The notes: generated from the letters alone by a model not told the origin. DNA of 58,039 nucleotides from Dehalococcoidia bacterium (GCA_003142375.1 PLME01000016.1:1-58039), one strand, 5' to 3'. Positions 15,858-25,068 are shown, counted from the stretch's first letter. Made by a program: numbers and translations.

Positions 15858-16728
15858 GTCGGCTCCCGAAGATGTCGTCCACGGCGAAATTATATATGTC
15901 GTCGGGCTTCAAGAGGCCCGATTCCGTGACAAAGGCGCTGACCAGCTCAAGAGGGACCATGTCAAATCCTGGCTCGGGCCTGCGCATGCCTGTGATGAAG
16001 CCCCTGATATCGAACTTAGCCTTGTCACATATAGAGTAGACCGGGATGGTCCTGCGTCCGGCAATTTCAGCAACTTCAAGCGCAGGGGAGCCGTTGAGGA
16101 GCCACCCCTGCAGGGAGACGGAGTCGGCGCCTATCAGGACGGTATCGGCCCTGGCCACGTGCCAGCGCACCTGCTCATCCGGGACAATCCTGCAGACGAT
16201 TCCCGCTTTTTCAAGGCGGCCGGCAGTAATCCTGCCATAGGATATTTTGCCATGCCGGGACTCTACAGCCAGGACCTTGAATTCGATGCCTTTGCGCATG
16301 GCGGTTTCCAGCGCGCTGCAGACTGAGGAACTGTAGCTGCAGGTCATGATAATCGTGCGGCGGCCGATCAATTTAGTTGCATGGCGTGCCACCGAGGCGG
16401 CTGATTTTCCCTGATATTTAATCAGACGGCCGGCTGTATCCAAGCCGAGTTTTTTCAATCTATCGACCGTTTTGATGCTGGTTTGCGGAGCCGTCAATTC
16501 GTCCTTGAATTTAAGTGCGTAGTTAGCTATGGAGACCATGCCCGGCCTTATTTGAATGAGAGCATCTACAACTTCGCCGATCTGGCTGTGGAATTTGGCT
16601 TCTGTCCGGGCATCGCTCACCAGGCAAGCGTTCTTGAGAGCTTCAAGTGACTGTAAGGTCAACCAGCCCGCCCCGTGCTCCCGGTCCCTGCCAATTGCAT
16701 TGACGGCTTTTCTTAATTCGGCCTTCAT
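15841..16728 (-). CDS. eIF-2B alpha/beta/delta-like protein (sugar-phosphate isomerase superfamily)
   Basis: 295 residues. An N-terminal helical region is followed by the eIF2B/MtnA Rossmann-type domain, with RTIIMTCSYSSSVCSALE, LAVESRHGKISYGR, VLIGADSVSLQGWLLN and a C-terminal DMVPLELVSAFVTESG. In bacteria and archaea the superfamily includes methylthioribose-1-phosphate isomerase and ribose-1,5-bisphosphate isomerase; the substrate here is not determined. ATG 16728 is chosen over 16764 because a TATAAT (minus strand) lies inside the extra segment. It overlaps tatD by 17 nt. Confidence 0.85.
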   Translation of the reverse strand: MKAELRKAVNAIGRDREHGAGWLTLQSLEALKNACLVSDARTEAKFHSQIGEVVDALIQIRPGMVSIANYALKFKDELTAPQTSIKTVDRLKKLGLDTAGRLIKYQGKSAASVARHATKLIGRRTIIMTCSYSSSVCSALETAMRKGIEFKVLAVESRHGKISYGRITAGRLEKAGIVCRIVPDEQVRWHVARADTVLIGADSVSLQGWLLNGSPALEVAEIAGRRTIPVYSICDKAKFDIRGFITGMRRPEPGFDMVPLELVSAFVTESGLLKPDDIYNFAVDDIFGSRLAGTG

Positions 16729-16800
16729 TGAGCGAATTATACCCCAAAGTCGGGGCAGCTTCATATACGCTTTGAAGCAGTCCGACGGTTGAAAGCCAAA

Positions 16801-17958
16801 TTAAAATTTCGGTTTTGCAATGACGGCAATAGGTATGGATAGCAGGGCCATCGCTCCGGCAATGACAAAGCCGGTCACGTAGCCGGGAAAAGAGCCGCTG
16901 ATGATGGACCCTACCAGGGTGGCCAGAGTTACGGTAGCAGTGATTACTCCCAGGTTGCCTCCCATGCGGGTAGCGACGAAGAGATTGGAGATGATAAGGC
17001 TGCGCGTCACCATTACAACGCTGTCTCCTACAGCATGAAATAAGCGCGTGCCCAGGACGGTGCCGAAAGTGCCGGCGAAGCCCAGCAAAATATTGGTGAC
17101 ACCTGAAATCGCAATGCCGATATAGTAGAGCTTGGCCAGCCCTTTGCCCCCGGAGCTGAGGCGGTCGCCCAGAAACCCGTTTAATATCGATAGCAAAGCC
17201 ATGACATTGGCATGGATGAAGAACAGCCAGCCCACCGATTCGTCATTGAGCCCTACATCTTTATTGAGGAAGAGGCTCAAGCTGGACTGCTCTGCGCCGG
17301 CATGCAGAGAAAAGGCAAAGACCAGCATGATGAAGATGAGCACGGACTTGTTCGATAGGTCGGCTTTATAATCCGAGATCTGCACCCGCGTGCCGGGCAC
17401 ATCGGCCAGGAAAATGCACAGGATGAATAGCGGCGCCAGGGCGGATAGGGAAAATATAAAGACGGCATTCATAGTGAAGGCGGACAATATGTAGCCGCCC
17501 AGCAGCGGTCCGAGGCCATATCCTACCAGTAGTGCGGCGTTGAAATACCCGAGCTTGAGGCCGCGAAATTTATAGCCCAGCGTTTTATAGTAAAGTGAGG
17601 GTAGCGCATTGTTGAAAAGAGCATATCCCGTGCCTGCCACCGCCACCCACAGAAGCGTAGGCCAAAATTCCTGGGACATCATGAGGCCGGCAATACCCAG
17701 GCCGAAGATAACCTGGCTGACGACGACCAGCTTTTTAGGAGAGATGCGGTCGACGAAGACGCCGATGGGGATCATCAATATCAATGACATGAAGGGGAAA
17801 ATGGAAATGAGCACGCCCACCTGGAAGTGGCTGAAGCCGATGTCTATCCAGTAGATAGTTATATAGGTCAGCACCGTCCAAAGCGACATCGACTGCAGCC
17901 CGTAGATGATGCAGGGTACTACAAAGCGCTTTGAAAAACTGAGATCGTGTATTTCCAT
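16801..17958 (-). CDS. Major facilitator superfamily transporter
   Basis: 385 residues with about 12 hydrophobic helices. The loop 2-3 motif GVFVDRISPKKLVVVSQ is the MFS A-motif equivalent, and a second-half counterpart occurs at GFLGDRLSSGGKGLAKL. It resembles drug/metabolite exporters, with no clear substrate signature. It is the most upstream gene of the long minus-strand run, with an upstream intergenic region of 262 nt shared with the divergently transcribed RRM gene. A gap of 72 nt separates it from the eIF2B-like gene. Confidence 0.9.
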   Translation of the reverse strand: MEIHDLSFSKRFVVPCIIYGLQSMSLWTVLTYITIYWIDIGFSHFQVGVLISIFPFMSLILMIPIGVFVDRISPKKLVVVSQVIFGLGIAGLMMSQEFWPTLLWVAVAGTGYALFNNALPSLYYKTLGYKFRGLKLGYFNAALLVGYGLGPLLGGYILSAFTMNAVFIFSLSALAPLFILCIFLADVPGTRVQISDYKADLSNKSVLIFIMLVFAFSLHAGAEQSSLSLFLNKDVGLNDESVGWLFFIHANVMALLSILNGFLGDRLSSGGKGLAKLYYIGIAISGVTNILLGFAGTFGTVLGTRLFHAVGDSVVMVTRSLIISNLFVATRMGGNLGVITATVTLATLVGSIISGSFPGYVTGFVIAGAMALLSIPIAVIAKPKF

Positions 17959-18220
17959 AATTGAAGGTTAGAAGTATATCAGATGGACGGTTAATGCGCT
18001 AAACGCGTTACGAGTCTGGCGGCGCTTCTCGGCGACATATTATTTTGCATCAAACCGCTATAAAGTGTATAGTTATGTCAGTGGTTTTTGTTTAGGTTAT
18101 TGTCGACTTAATCCCTGTTAGCGCAATTACCCCGCCTCGATCGCTCTAAGTTTAAGATGACCCGACTTCAAGCCATAATATATATACCGGAATAATTTTT
18201 GGAGGGAAACACTAAGTATC

Positions 18221-18586
18221 ATGAACATTTACGTTGGAAACCTGGCCTACGAGGTGACAGAGGAAGACCTAAAGACAGAGTTCGAAGCATTTGGAGAAGT
18301 CGCTTCGGTAGCCATTATTAAGGATACCTACACGGGCCGTTCCAAGGGATTCGGCTTTGTAGAGATGCCTAAATTACAGGAAGGCCAGGCGGCTATCACA
18401 GGCTTGAACGGCAAGAAACTGAAGGAGCGCACCATTACAGTCAACGGCGCCCGGCCTAAGGGCGAGGGTGGTACCCGTGGTGGCGGTGGTGGTGGCAGAT
18501 CGTCCTTTGGTGGTGGCGGTGGCCGTGGTGGTGGCGGTGGCGGCCGTGGCGGCGGCGGCGGCCGTGGTGGAATGCGCAGATATTAA
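18221..18586 (+). CDS. RNA-binding protein: one RRM plus RGG/glycine-rich tail
   Basis: 121 residues. A single RNA recognition motif shows RNP2 IYVGNLAY at residues 3-10 and RNP1 KGFGFVEM at about 45-52. After residue 85 the protein is almost pure Gly/Arg with RGG repeats, ending MRRY. Such cold-inducible glycine-rich RRM proteins are known from cyanobacteria and Chloroflexota and probably act as RNA chaperones. GGAGGG lies 14 nt upstream of the ATG, a long spacing. It is monocistronic with a strong hairpin terminator directly after it. Confidence 0.95.
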   Translation: MNIYVGNLAYEVTEEDLKTEFEAFGEVASVAIIKDTYTGRSKGFGFVEMPKLQEGQAAITGLNGKKLKERTITVNGARPKGEGGTRGGGGGGRSSFGGGGGRGGGGGGRGGGGGRGGMRRY

Positions 18587-18602
18587 TTTATAAGTAAAAA
18601 TT

Positions 18603-18635
18603 AAGGGATCGGCTGCAGCGCAGCCGATCCCTTTT
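18603..18635. terminator. Bidirectional rho-independent terminator between RRM gene and gdhA
   Basis: A perfect 13-bp stem (18603-18615 with 18621-18633), loop CAGCG, is followed by TTTT on the plus strand and preceded by an A-run that gives a U-tract on the minus strand. It serves the convergent RRM and gdhA genes. Confidence 0.92.
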
Positions 18636-18655
18636 ATTTATGCATTGATTCTAAT

Positions 18656-19903
18656 TTAGACCCAACCACGCAGCCTCATGGCTTCCACAACACGTTCCAC
18701 AGCCCTCACGTAAGCTGCCTGACGCATGTTGATCTTGTAGTCCTTATGCGTATCCCAGACTGAGTGATAGGCAGTCGTCATCTTAGTATCGAGTCTCTCG
18801 TAGACTTCTGCCTCGGTCCAGTAGTACATGTTGAAGTTTTGCACCATTTCGAAGTAGGAAACAGTGACGCCGCCGGCGTTGCACAGGAAATCGGGGATAA
18901 CGTGCACCCCTTTCTTATACAGGATGTCGTCGGCTTCCGGGGTGCAGGGGCCGTTGGCCAACTCGGCAATTATTTTAGCCTTGATTTTGGGTGCATTTTT
19001 TTCGGTGATGACGTTTTCCATGGCTGAAGGAATCAGGATGTCGACATCGAGTTCCAGTATCTCTTCGCTATCGATCTTATCGCCCGTTTTCAAATTGCAG
19101 ACCGATGTGGTCTTGGTTTTGATCTTCTGGGCTTCATCAGCATCGATGCCGGACTTGCAGAAGCAGCCGCCCTGACTGTCGCAGACGGCGACGATCTTCG
19201 AGCCGAACATCTCTTTGGCCAGCTTGGCCGCATAGTAGCCTGCATTGCCGTAGCCCTGGACGGCGATGGTGGCTTTCGACAGGTCTATTTTCAGCTTCTT
19301 GGCCGCCTCGCGGATGCAGTACATGCCGCCTTTGGCTGTGGCGTCGCCGCGGCCTTTGGAACCTCCCAGCGCCAGCGGTTTGCCAGTGATGACGCCGAAC
19401 TGCGATTTTCCGGCTATGGCCGAATATTCATCCATAATCCAGGCCATTATCTGCGGGGTTGTATAAACATCGGGAGCAGGAACGTCCCTTTCCGGGCCGA
19501 TGAACTGATAGACTGCACGGGCGTAAGCCCTGCTCAGGCGCTCAAGCTCTCCTTCGGACAGTTCCTTGGGGTTGCAGATGATGCCGCCCTTTCCTCCGCC
19601 CAGCGGGAGGTCTAAAAGCGCACATTTCCAGGTCATCCATGCCGCCAGGGCGCGGACGGTGTCGATGGTCTCGTCAGGATGGAAGCGGATACCGCCCTTG
19701 GTTGGGCCTTTGGCGTCGTTGTACTGTACACGGTAGCCCTTGAACAGCTTAGTCGAGCCGTTATCCATGCGGACCGGAAGTGAAAGATGCAGTTCCCTCA
19801 TGGGGTTCTTCAGCACCTCGGTTACGTCGGGGTCCAGCTTAAGGATACGTGCGCATTTATCGACCTGCTTTCTGACGATTTCGAACGGGTTGATCTGTGA
19901 CAT
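18656..19903 (-). CDS. gdhA: Glutamate dehydrogenase (Glu/Leu/Phe/Val dehydrogenase family)
   Basis: 415 residues. It catalyses reversible reductive amination of 2-oxoglutarate. Visible motifs are KGGIRFHP, the active-site PLGGGKGGI (catalytic Lys in the family signature), and DVPAPDVYT; the NAD(P)-binding AVQGYGNAGYYAAKLA lies near 215-230, with EGANGP-like ELANGPCTPEAD. The length matches the hexameric 50-kDa class. AGGAGG lies 8 nt upstream of the ATG. An NrpR-like regulator gene sits directly upstream in the same orientation, and a near-palindrome in the promoter region may be its operator. Coenzyme specificity is not assigned. Confidence 0.95.
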   Translation of the reverse strand: MSQINPFEIVRKQVDKCARILKLDPDVTEVLKNPMRELHLSLPVRMDNGSTKLFKGYRVQYNDAKGPTKGGIRFHPDETIDTVRALAAWMTWKCALLDLPLGGGKGGIICNPKELSEGELERLSRAYARAVYQFIGPERDVPAPDVYTTPQIMAWIMDEYSAIAGKSQFGVITGKPLALGGSKGRGDATAKGGMYCIREAAKKLKIDLSKATIAVQGYGNAGYYAAKLAKEMFGSKIVAVCDSQGGCFCKSGIDADEAQKIKTKTTSVCNLKTGDKIDSEEILELDVDILIPSAMENVITEKNAPKIKAKIIAELANGPCTPEADDILYKKGVHVIPDFLCNAGGVTVSYFEMVQNFNMYYWTEAEVYERLDTKMTTAYHSVWDTHKDYKINMRQAAYVRAVERVVEAMRLRGWV

Positions 19904-19942
19904 TTTTCCTCCTGTATTTTTGATTTAAGATTTTTTAACGTT

Positions 19943-19960
19943 GTCAGAAACGGTTCTAAC
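19943..19960. promoter_or_regulatory. Candidate operator palindrome upstream of gdhA
   Basis: GTCAGAAACGGTTCTAAC is an imperfect 18-bp palindrome (AGAA-N4-TTCT core with outer GT/AC) about 40 nt upstream of the gdhA start codon. It resembles, but does not match, the GGAA-N6-TTCC operators known for methanogen NrpR. Assignment is an inference from position. Confidence 0.3.
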
Positions 19961-20026
19961 CTGATTGCTTACTCCGGGATACTTTAAGCTTGTCTTACCG
20001 GAGGCAGGGGATGACAGTTACTTCTC

Positions 20027-21028
20027 TCACTCCAGCAGCTCCTCAAAATCAACCAGCTTTTCATAGTCGATCAACATGCTCATGCCGTGTGTTTCGACTT
20101 CGATGCCTGATTCTTCCAGCGCGGCCACCGGGTTCAGTCCGCCGATGAGTATCACGCCCACACGGTTGAGGTCCACAGTTATCTCACACACGGGTTCGCT
20201 TACGTTTCCAAAGACCAGCACGCCGTTCAACTTGGCCTTGGCCAGCTTGGTAATGACCTCATGGGCCAGGGGGCGGCAAATAGAAGGGATTTCACGGAAG
20301 TTTGCCAGTATATTGCCGTTGCCGTTTTTAGCCACCCCTGTCACCGAGGTCATTTTGGCCTTAATAAATATCTCGGAAGGATCGAGGGAACAGCCGTCGT
20401 AGTGAATCAGCTCCGTGAAGCGCATGGGCTCGTTGTCATGTATCTGCAGCAGCCCGGCGAATTTCGAGTCCATTGGGATGCCGGCTTTCAATAATGTCCC
20501 ATTGACGATTATGCTGCAGACAGTAACCAGAGCGATTTTGTCCTGCGGTACGATCAAATCACCCAGGTTGCCCTCGCCTTTGACAGCCATAGCCAGGTTG
20601 CCGGCACACAGCCTAGATTGAAAAATCGGCTTCATCAGGCGCAGCGCCCTATGAAAATCCTGCTTTTTAAAGAGCGTTATATTGACCGGCACCAATCCCG
20701 TCCGTGTATCCAGATCAAAAGTGGTGCGGAAGGCCAGCAGTTCAATCTTGGATATGGCGAAACCCACCTTGTCTTTAACCATGGCGTGCTTTAATTCTCT
20801 GAGGCCGGCTTCCGTGATGACCCTGCCATCCCTGCGGCCGGCCAGCCGCGTGAGCCCCTGCTCATCCATTAACTTTAAATGATATCTGATGGCGCGCTCA
20901 CCCAGGTCAACTCCCAGATCTTTCAACCTCCTGGCGATAACGATGGAGCCCATGGGCTCCATCGAGCTGGATAAAATCCGGAGTATGCAGCAGGTTTTTC
21001 TTTCTACGCCCTGTGTGTCGAAAGCCAT
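20027..21028 (-). CDS. NrpR-like transcriptional regulator (winged helix plus DUF128/NrpR domain)
   Basis: 333 residues from the ATG at 21028. An N-terminal winged helix (about residues 12-75, with MEPMGSIVIARRLKDLG then ERAIRYHLKLMDEQGL) is followed by one NrpR/DUF128 effector domain of about 230 residues containing GLVPVNITLF and GVILIGGLNPVAALEESGI. In methanogens NrpR represses nitrogen-assimilation genes and is released by 2-oxoglutarate; here a single effector domain is present. It is located upstream of gdhA, suggesting local control of glutamate/ammonium metabolism. The longer reading (21088) is excluded because a strong promoter lies inside it. Confidence 0.87.
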   Translation of the reverse strand: MAFDTQGVERKTCCILRILSSSMEPMGSIVIARRLKDLGVDLGERAIRYHLKLMDEQGLTRLAGRRDGRVITEAGLRELKHAMVKDKVGFAISKIELLAFRTTFDLDTRTGLVPVNITLFKKQDFHRALRLMKPIFQSRLCAGNLAMAVKGEGNLGDLIVPQDKIALVTVCSIIVNGTLLKAGIPMDSKFAGLLQIHDNEPMRFTELIHYDGCSLDPSEIFIKAKMTSVTGVAKNGNGNILANFREIPSICRPLAHEVITKLAKAKLNGVLVFGNVSEPVCEITVDLNRVGVILIGGLNPVAALEESGIEVETHGMSMLIDYEKLVDFEELLE

Positions 21029-21059
21029 ATTATTGTGGATAACGGAAACCGATTGCCGA

Positions 21060-21088
21060 ATTATATCATCAGCAAATATCCAAGTCAA
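21060..21088 (-). promoter_or_regulatory. Sigma-70 type promoter of the NrpR-like regulator gene
   Basis: On the minus strand TTGACT (21083-21088) and TATAAT (21060-21065) are separated by exactly 17 nt, with predicted transcription start near 21053. This leaves a leader of about 25 nt to the ATG at 21028 and settles the start choice. Confidence 0.75.
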
Positions 21089-21148
21089 TAGGTTACGGAA
21101 ATATTTTCAGCTTTGTATGAGGGTAAACGGAAATAATACGGCAAACAG

Positions 21149-23773
21149 TCAGGCGCAGGTGATATCGAGGAAGCAAATAGCCCGGTGCACCGTGGGGTCG
21201 GCCAGTATGTGGGCATAGAGGCCGTTGGATTTCTGTCTTACATCGATCAGGTGTATCAGGCTGCTGGACTCAGCCAGCTCCGGCATTATATCCGGCAGTA
21301 CGTTGGGAGCGCTCTCGAAGAAGGACTCGTTGAATTTGGACTCCGGGTCGGAAGGGTAGACGGGAAGGTACATTATGCCCGACTCGACCAGGTCCTGGAA
21401 AAAGTGCGTGCCGTATGAGACTTCGGGGACATGCCCCCGCTCCTCGCGTGCCATCTCGACCAGCACGGAGGTGCTGTCGATGTCGGAATATCCCACGTTG
21501 ACGCCCAGGTTGATATTGCTGCTGCCCCACCTGCCCGGCCCCATCATGATGATCCCGCCTTCGATCACGCTGGGATGCCTGTTGATGCGTCCTACCGTCC
21601 GGCCGATGGATTTCTTAACATCGATGGACTCAATGCCGGCGTATTTGTCCGGATCGATATAGAGGATGTACCTGATATTGTGCAGTGCGCCCCCGCTGAT
21701 GAAGCGATTGGAAGTGAAAAGTATCTGCTCGTCGGATATATGCTCGGGAAATTCGACCCGGCCGGCTGTGCCCGGCAGCCTTAAGGATCTGCACTGGAGC
21801 AGGTTGATCTTAACCCCGCCCTCGGGGTCGATGTGCGCCGTAAACTCGGTGTCGACCGGCTGCCCGTAGGCTGCCTCAAGCCTCTTCAGCATGTCGTCCA
21901 TAATCTTTATGAAGGGCGTCCTGTTGATGAAGTTATTGAAGGTCAGCACCAGGTCGTCGGACCTGCCTTGCGGGCAGGAGCGGATCATTTCCTGGGGGTA
22001 GCCGTCGGTCACCAGCGAAGTGACCAGGTTGAGGTTAGGGTAGTCGCAATCCACCAGGAGCTCCGCGACCGTTTCAGAGCGGAAATCATCGGCGGACAGG
22101 TCGAGCACGTCAACGTTATGCTGTGAGTACTTAATTATTTTAGTGCCGGCTTCCGGCCTTAGTTGGGGATCGCTTACTGCCACGATCCTGGTATAGTCGC
22201 CGCCCACGCGGTTGACCGCATGTGTGCCCAGCCCGAAGACCAGCCTGATCATGCCACGATTGGGATCGATCCTGTTGGTCCATGCATAGAGGTTCCTGGA
22301 GAAAGCCACTCCGGCCAGCGGCGGGAAGAAAAACTGCTTGTAGGGCATACCGGAAACGCGCTGCACCAGTATGGCCATTTGCTCGTCGTTCTCGCCCAGG
22401 CCCTGCTTGTGCCGGTAGGATAGGGCGTCGGGGTTGATAGCGCTGGCGTAGACCAATTTCACAGCCTGAAGGAAGGCGTTCATGCGTTGCTCGGGTCCGC
22501 CCTGGTTGGCGCAGAACTCGCTGCGGTATTTGCCGGCAAAAGCATTGCCGAAGCGGTCCTCCAGCAGGCTGCTGGAACGGACAATGATCGGCGCCTGGCC
22601 GAAATAGTCCAGCATATCGCGGAATTGGGACATAATCTCCGGCGGGAACTCACCCGCCAGGAAACGCCGCTCGACCTGCTCGAATTCTTCATGTGACATG
22701 GAGGAATCCCGGGTGAGCTGCATGCGCAGTTGGAACAGGTCGTTTTTCACCAGGAAGGTAAAAAATACATCCGAGCCGATATAGAATGAATCGTGCGCTT
22801 CGAGCACTTTGGCAAAATCGATGGGACCTTTATCTGCCAGTAAAATCCTCCTGGATAGAAGCATGCCTGCCGCTTTGCCGCCGATGCGGCCGGAGCCGAT
22901 CAAACGGTTGCGCGCATTGATGAGGTCGTCGATGGTGAAATACTCGTCGGCCAGCTTGTTGAAGGAGGGGTGGTCGCCAATCATCATACGTATCAACTCG
23001 TGTTTGAGCGAGGCTATTTCCGGGGTATAAGCGCCCGGCTGCTGCTCGATATTGCGGTATTTTTGAAGCCTGTCGAAGATCACTTCCCAGGGCGCCCCGG
23101 AAGCTACCGACGTGCCGAGTGGTTGTTTCAAAGCGGTGGAAGAGAGGACGGCCGCTTCACCGCTGATGGATACGGGCTCCCATCCGGTTTCTGAGACCAG
23201 GTGCGGCAGGAACATCTGCGAGGAATAGCGTTTCCAGACCTTGATGGGGTGGATGTACATGGAATTTTTAACGTGGAAAACGTCGATCAGTATTTGCGTG
23301 GTATCTCGAATGCGCGCTACTGCCGTGTGCAGATGCTTACCCCTCGTCAGCGCAAAATAGGCCACGGGTCCCAGCTCGAAAATATAGGGGCAGGTAACCA
23401 TGAAGAAGTTGGCCAGCAACTCGTCCGTAGCCCAGGTGGTGACCAGCGACGACAGGTTATCGAAGATAAGGCTGGCGTCCCGGTCGCAATCTCGAATAAT
23501 GTTATGGACTTCACTGCTGAAGAAATCGAAGCCGGGCGCCGGATCGATATTTACGGTGGTGATACCGGGCTGGTCCGGCAGTATGCGTGGATGCGAGGCG
23601 AAGCGAAAGTAGATGCATTGCTTCTTTTTATCCAGGGCTTCACCGGCGAATTTCTCGGCGAAGAAGGCATAGTCGTCCAGATTGTCGATCTGCCAGACGA
23701 TATTATCGCCGGGCTGGTATCCCTGAAGAAGGCTGTCCAGGTCCTTTATGCCGCTATTAATATCCGCCGCCAT
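21149..23773 (-). CDS. Large PEP/pyruvate (PPDK N-terminal, ATP-grasp) domain protein with N-terminal KaiC/RecA-like domain
   Basis: 874 residues. Residues about 1-215 look like a KaiC/RecA-fold domain (SGIKDLDSLLQGYQPGDNI, later SLIFDNLSSLVTTW as a Walker B-like strand), but the Walker A P-loop GxxGxGKS is absent. From about 285 onward is a pyruvate phosphate dikinase-type nucleotide-binding region: RIGGKAAGMLLSRRI, PIIVRSSSLLEDRFGNAFAGKY and VFGLGTHAVNRVGGDYTRI. No phosphohistidine swivel domain or PEP-binding barrel is visible, so it is not a full PPDK or PEP synthase. Function is unknown; it may be a phosphotransferase or sensor. It is monocistronic by spacing. Confidence 0.82.
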   Translation of the reverse strand: MAADINSGIKDLDSLLQGYQPGDNIVWQIDNLDDYAFFAEKFAGEALDKKKQCIYFRFASHPRILPDQPGITTVNIDPAPGFDFFSSEVHNIIRDCDRDASLIFDNLSSLVTTWATDELLANFFMVTCPYIFELGPVAYFALTRGKHLHTAVARIRDTTQILIDVFHVKNSMYIHPIKVWKRYSSQMFLPHLVSETGWEPVSISGEAAVLSSTALKQPLGTSVASGAPWEVIFDRLQKYRNIEQQPGAYTPEIASLKHELIRMMIGDHPSFNKLADEYFTIDDLINARNRLIGSGRIGGKAAGMLLSRRILLADKGPIDFAKVLEAHDSFYIGSDVFFTFLVKNDLFQLRMQLTRDSSMSHEEFEQVERRFLAGEFPPEIMSQFRDMLDYFGQAPIIVRSSSLLEDRFGNAFAGKYRSEFCANQGGPEQRMNAFLQAVKLVYASAINPDALSYRHKQGLGENDEQMAILVQRVSGMPYKQFFFPPLAGVAFSRNLYAWTNRIDPNRGMIRLVFGLGTHAVNRVGGDYTRIVAVSDPQLRPEAGTKIIKYSQHNVDVLDLSADDFRSETVAELLVDCDYPNLNLVTSLVTDGYPQEMIRSCPQGRSDDLVLTFNNFINRTPFIKIMDDMLKRLEAAYGQPVDTEFTAHIDPEGGVKINLLQCRSLRLPGTAGRVEFPEHISDEQILFTSNRFISGGALHNIRYILYIDPDKYAGIESIDVKKSIGRTVGRINRHPSVIEGGIIMMGPGRWGSSNINLGVNVGYSDIDSTSVLVEMAREERGHVPEVSYGTHFFQDLVESGIMYLPVYPSDPESKFNESFFESAPNVLPDIMPELAESSSLIHLIDVRQKSNGLYAHILADPTVHRAICFLDITCA

Positions 23774-23837
23774 ATCATGTACCCCATAGTTTAGTGCAGA
23801 GATTTTAACATGAAAATAGCGCCGGTAATAGCCTTAG

Positions 23838-23912
23838 AACGGGAATGAGAGCATTATTTAATAACGTGGATAACGCAGGGGGGCCAGGACCGAGAAGTCC
23901 ATCATTCCCGTT
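23838..23912. other. Intergenic 11-bp inverted repeat with internal hairpin
   Basis: AACGGGAATGA (23838-23848) and TCATTCCCGTT (23902-23912) are perfect inverted repeats enclosing 53 nt. Inside, GGAC (23887-23890) and GTCC (23897-23900) form a second hairpin directly adjacent to the outer arm. It lies in the divergent region between the PPDK-like gene (-) and the MBL-fold gene (+). It could be a leader RNA element or a binding site; no known riboswitch consensus was recognised. A TATAAT at 23964-23969 may serve the MBL gene. Confidence 0.4.
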
Positions 23913-24025
23913 GAAACTGCGGAGTAACGGCCTGTTTTCTGGCCTTACCCGGCCCAACTGCCTTATAATAGCGGATTAAAATATCCCCGTAACAATAATC
24001 TACACATCGTTTTTAAAGGACTCGC

Positions 24026-24994
24026 ATGATAAATGAAATCGCTGCCAACCTGTTTTGCATTGAACTGCCTCTGCCGCAAAACCCGCTCAAATCCATTAAT
24101 TGCTACGTCATAAAGGGGAAAAACAGGAACCTCATCATCGATACCGGCATGAACCGGCCCGAATGCAGGGAGGTCCTCTTTCCAGCCCTCAACGAGTTGA
24201 GGGTCGATATGGAGAAGACGGACCTCTTTATAACCCACCTGCATGCCGACCATTTCGGATTGAGTGGCGACCTGGCCGTCGACGGCTCGAAGTGCTATTT
24301 CGGGAGTGTTGAAACCGAGATAATCAAGGGCGAAAAGAGCTGGGATAAATACCTGTCGCTTTTCTCCGATAACGGTTTCCCGGTAGACGTTCTTAAGGAA
24401 TCGATATCGAGGCACCCCGGCGTGATCTACGGCCCCAGCAGGCTGGTGGATATAACGCCGGTTGAAGACGGCCAGGTGATCGAGGCCGGAGGATACGCTC
24501 TGCAATGCATAGAGACTCCCGGACATTCGCCGGGACACATGTGCCTCTATGAGGCCGGGAAAAAGATTTTATTTTCGGGCGACCATATCCTTTTCGATAT
24601 CACACCCAATATCTCTTACTGGCCGCAGATGAAAGATGCTCTGCGGAGCTATCTCGCCAGCCTGGATAAAGTGAGCAAGCTGGACGTGTCGCTGGTCCTT
24701 CCGGGCCACCGGAGCTCCTGGCATAACCACCTGGCAAGGATCGAAGAGCTGAAGAAACACCACCGTCAGCGGCTGGATGAGGCGGTCACGGCCCTGCAGG
24801 ATGGGGATATGACGGCCTACGAGGTCGCCCCTTATATCACGTGGAAAATAGAATGCTCCGACTGGGAGCAGTTCCCCATCGCCCAAAAATTCTTCGCAGT
24901 CGGCGAGACGGTAGCGCACCTTCAGTATCTGGAAAATGACGGCGTGCTGCGCAGTTACCGGGAGGACGGCCAGGTATACTATTCGCTAGAGTGA
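24026..24994 (+). CDS. MBL-fold metallohydrolase
   Basis: 322 residues. The dinuclear metal site is visible: THLHADHFG (HxHxDH, about residues 74-82), PGHSPGHMCLY (third-site His), SGDHILF (bridging Asp) and LPGHRSSW (last His). The C-terminal region of about 90 residues (from about 230) is helical and resembles the winged-helix/LACTB2-like tail of this group. It is a hydrolase of unknown substrate (thioester, lactone or phosphodiester are typical). An AAAGGA lies about 11 nt upstream of the ATG. It is followed at 75 nt by the rhomboid gene. Confidence 0.9.
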   Translation: MINEIAANLFCIELPLPQNPLKSINCYVIKGKNRNLIIDTGMNRPECREVLFPALNELRVDMEKTDLFITHLHADHFGLSGDLAVDGSKCYFGSVETEIIKGEKSWDKYLSLFSDNGFPVDVLKESISRHPGVIYGPSRLVDITPVEDGQVIEAGGYALQCIETPGHSPGHMCLYEAGKKILFSGDHILFDITPNISYWPQMKDALRSYLASLDKVSKLDVSLVLPGHRSSWHNHLARIEELKKHHRQRLDEAVTALQDGDMTAYEVAPYITWKIECSDWEQFPIAQKFFAVGETVAHLQYLENDGVLRSYREDGQVYYSLE

Positions 24995-25068
24995 CATGTT
25001 TGATAATCGATTAACGATAGGCTATTATTGCAGGATATTTTTAGGCAGGAAGGGAAAGAACATCTAAC

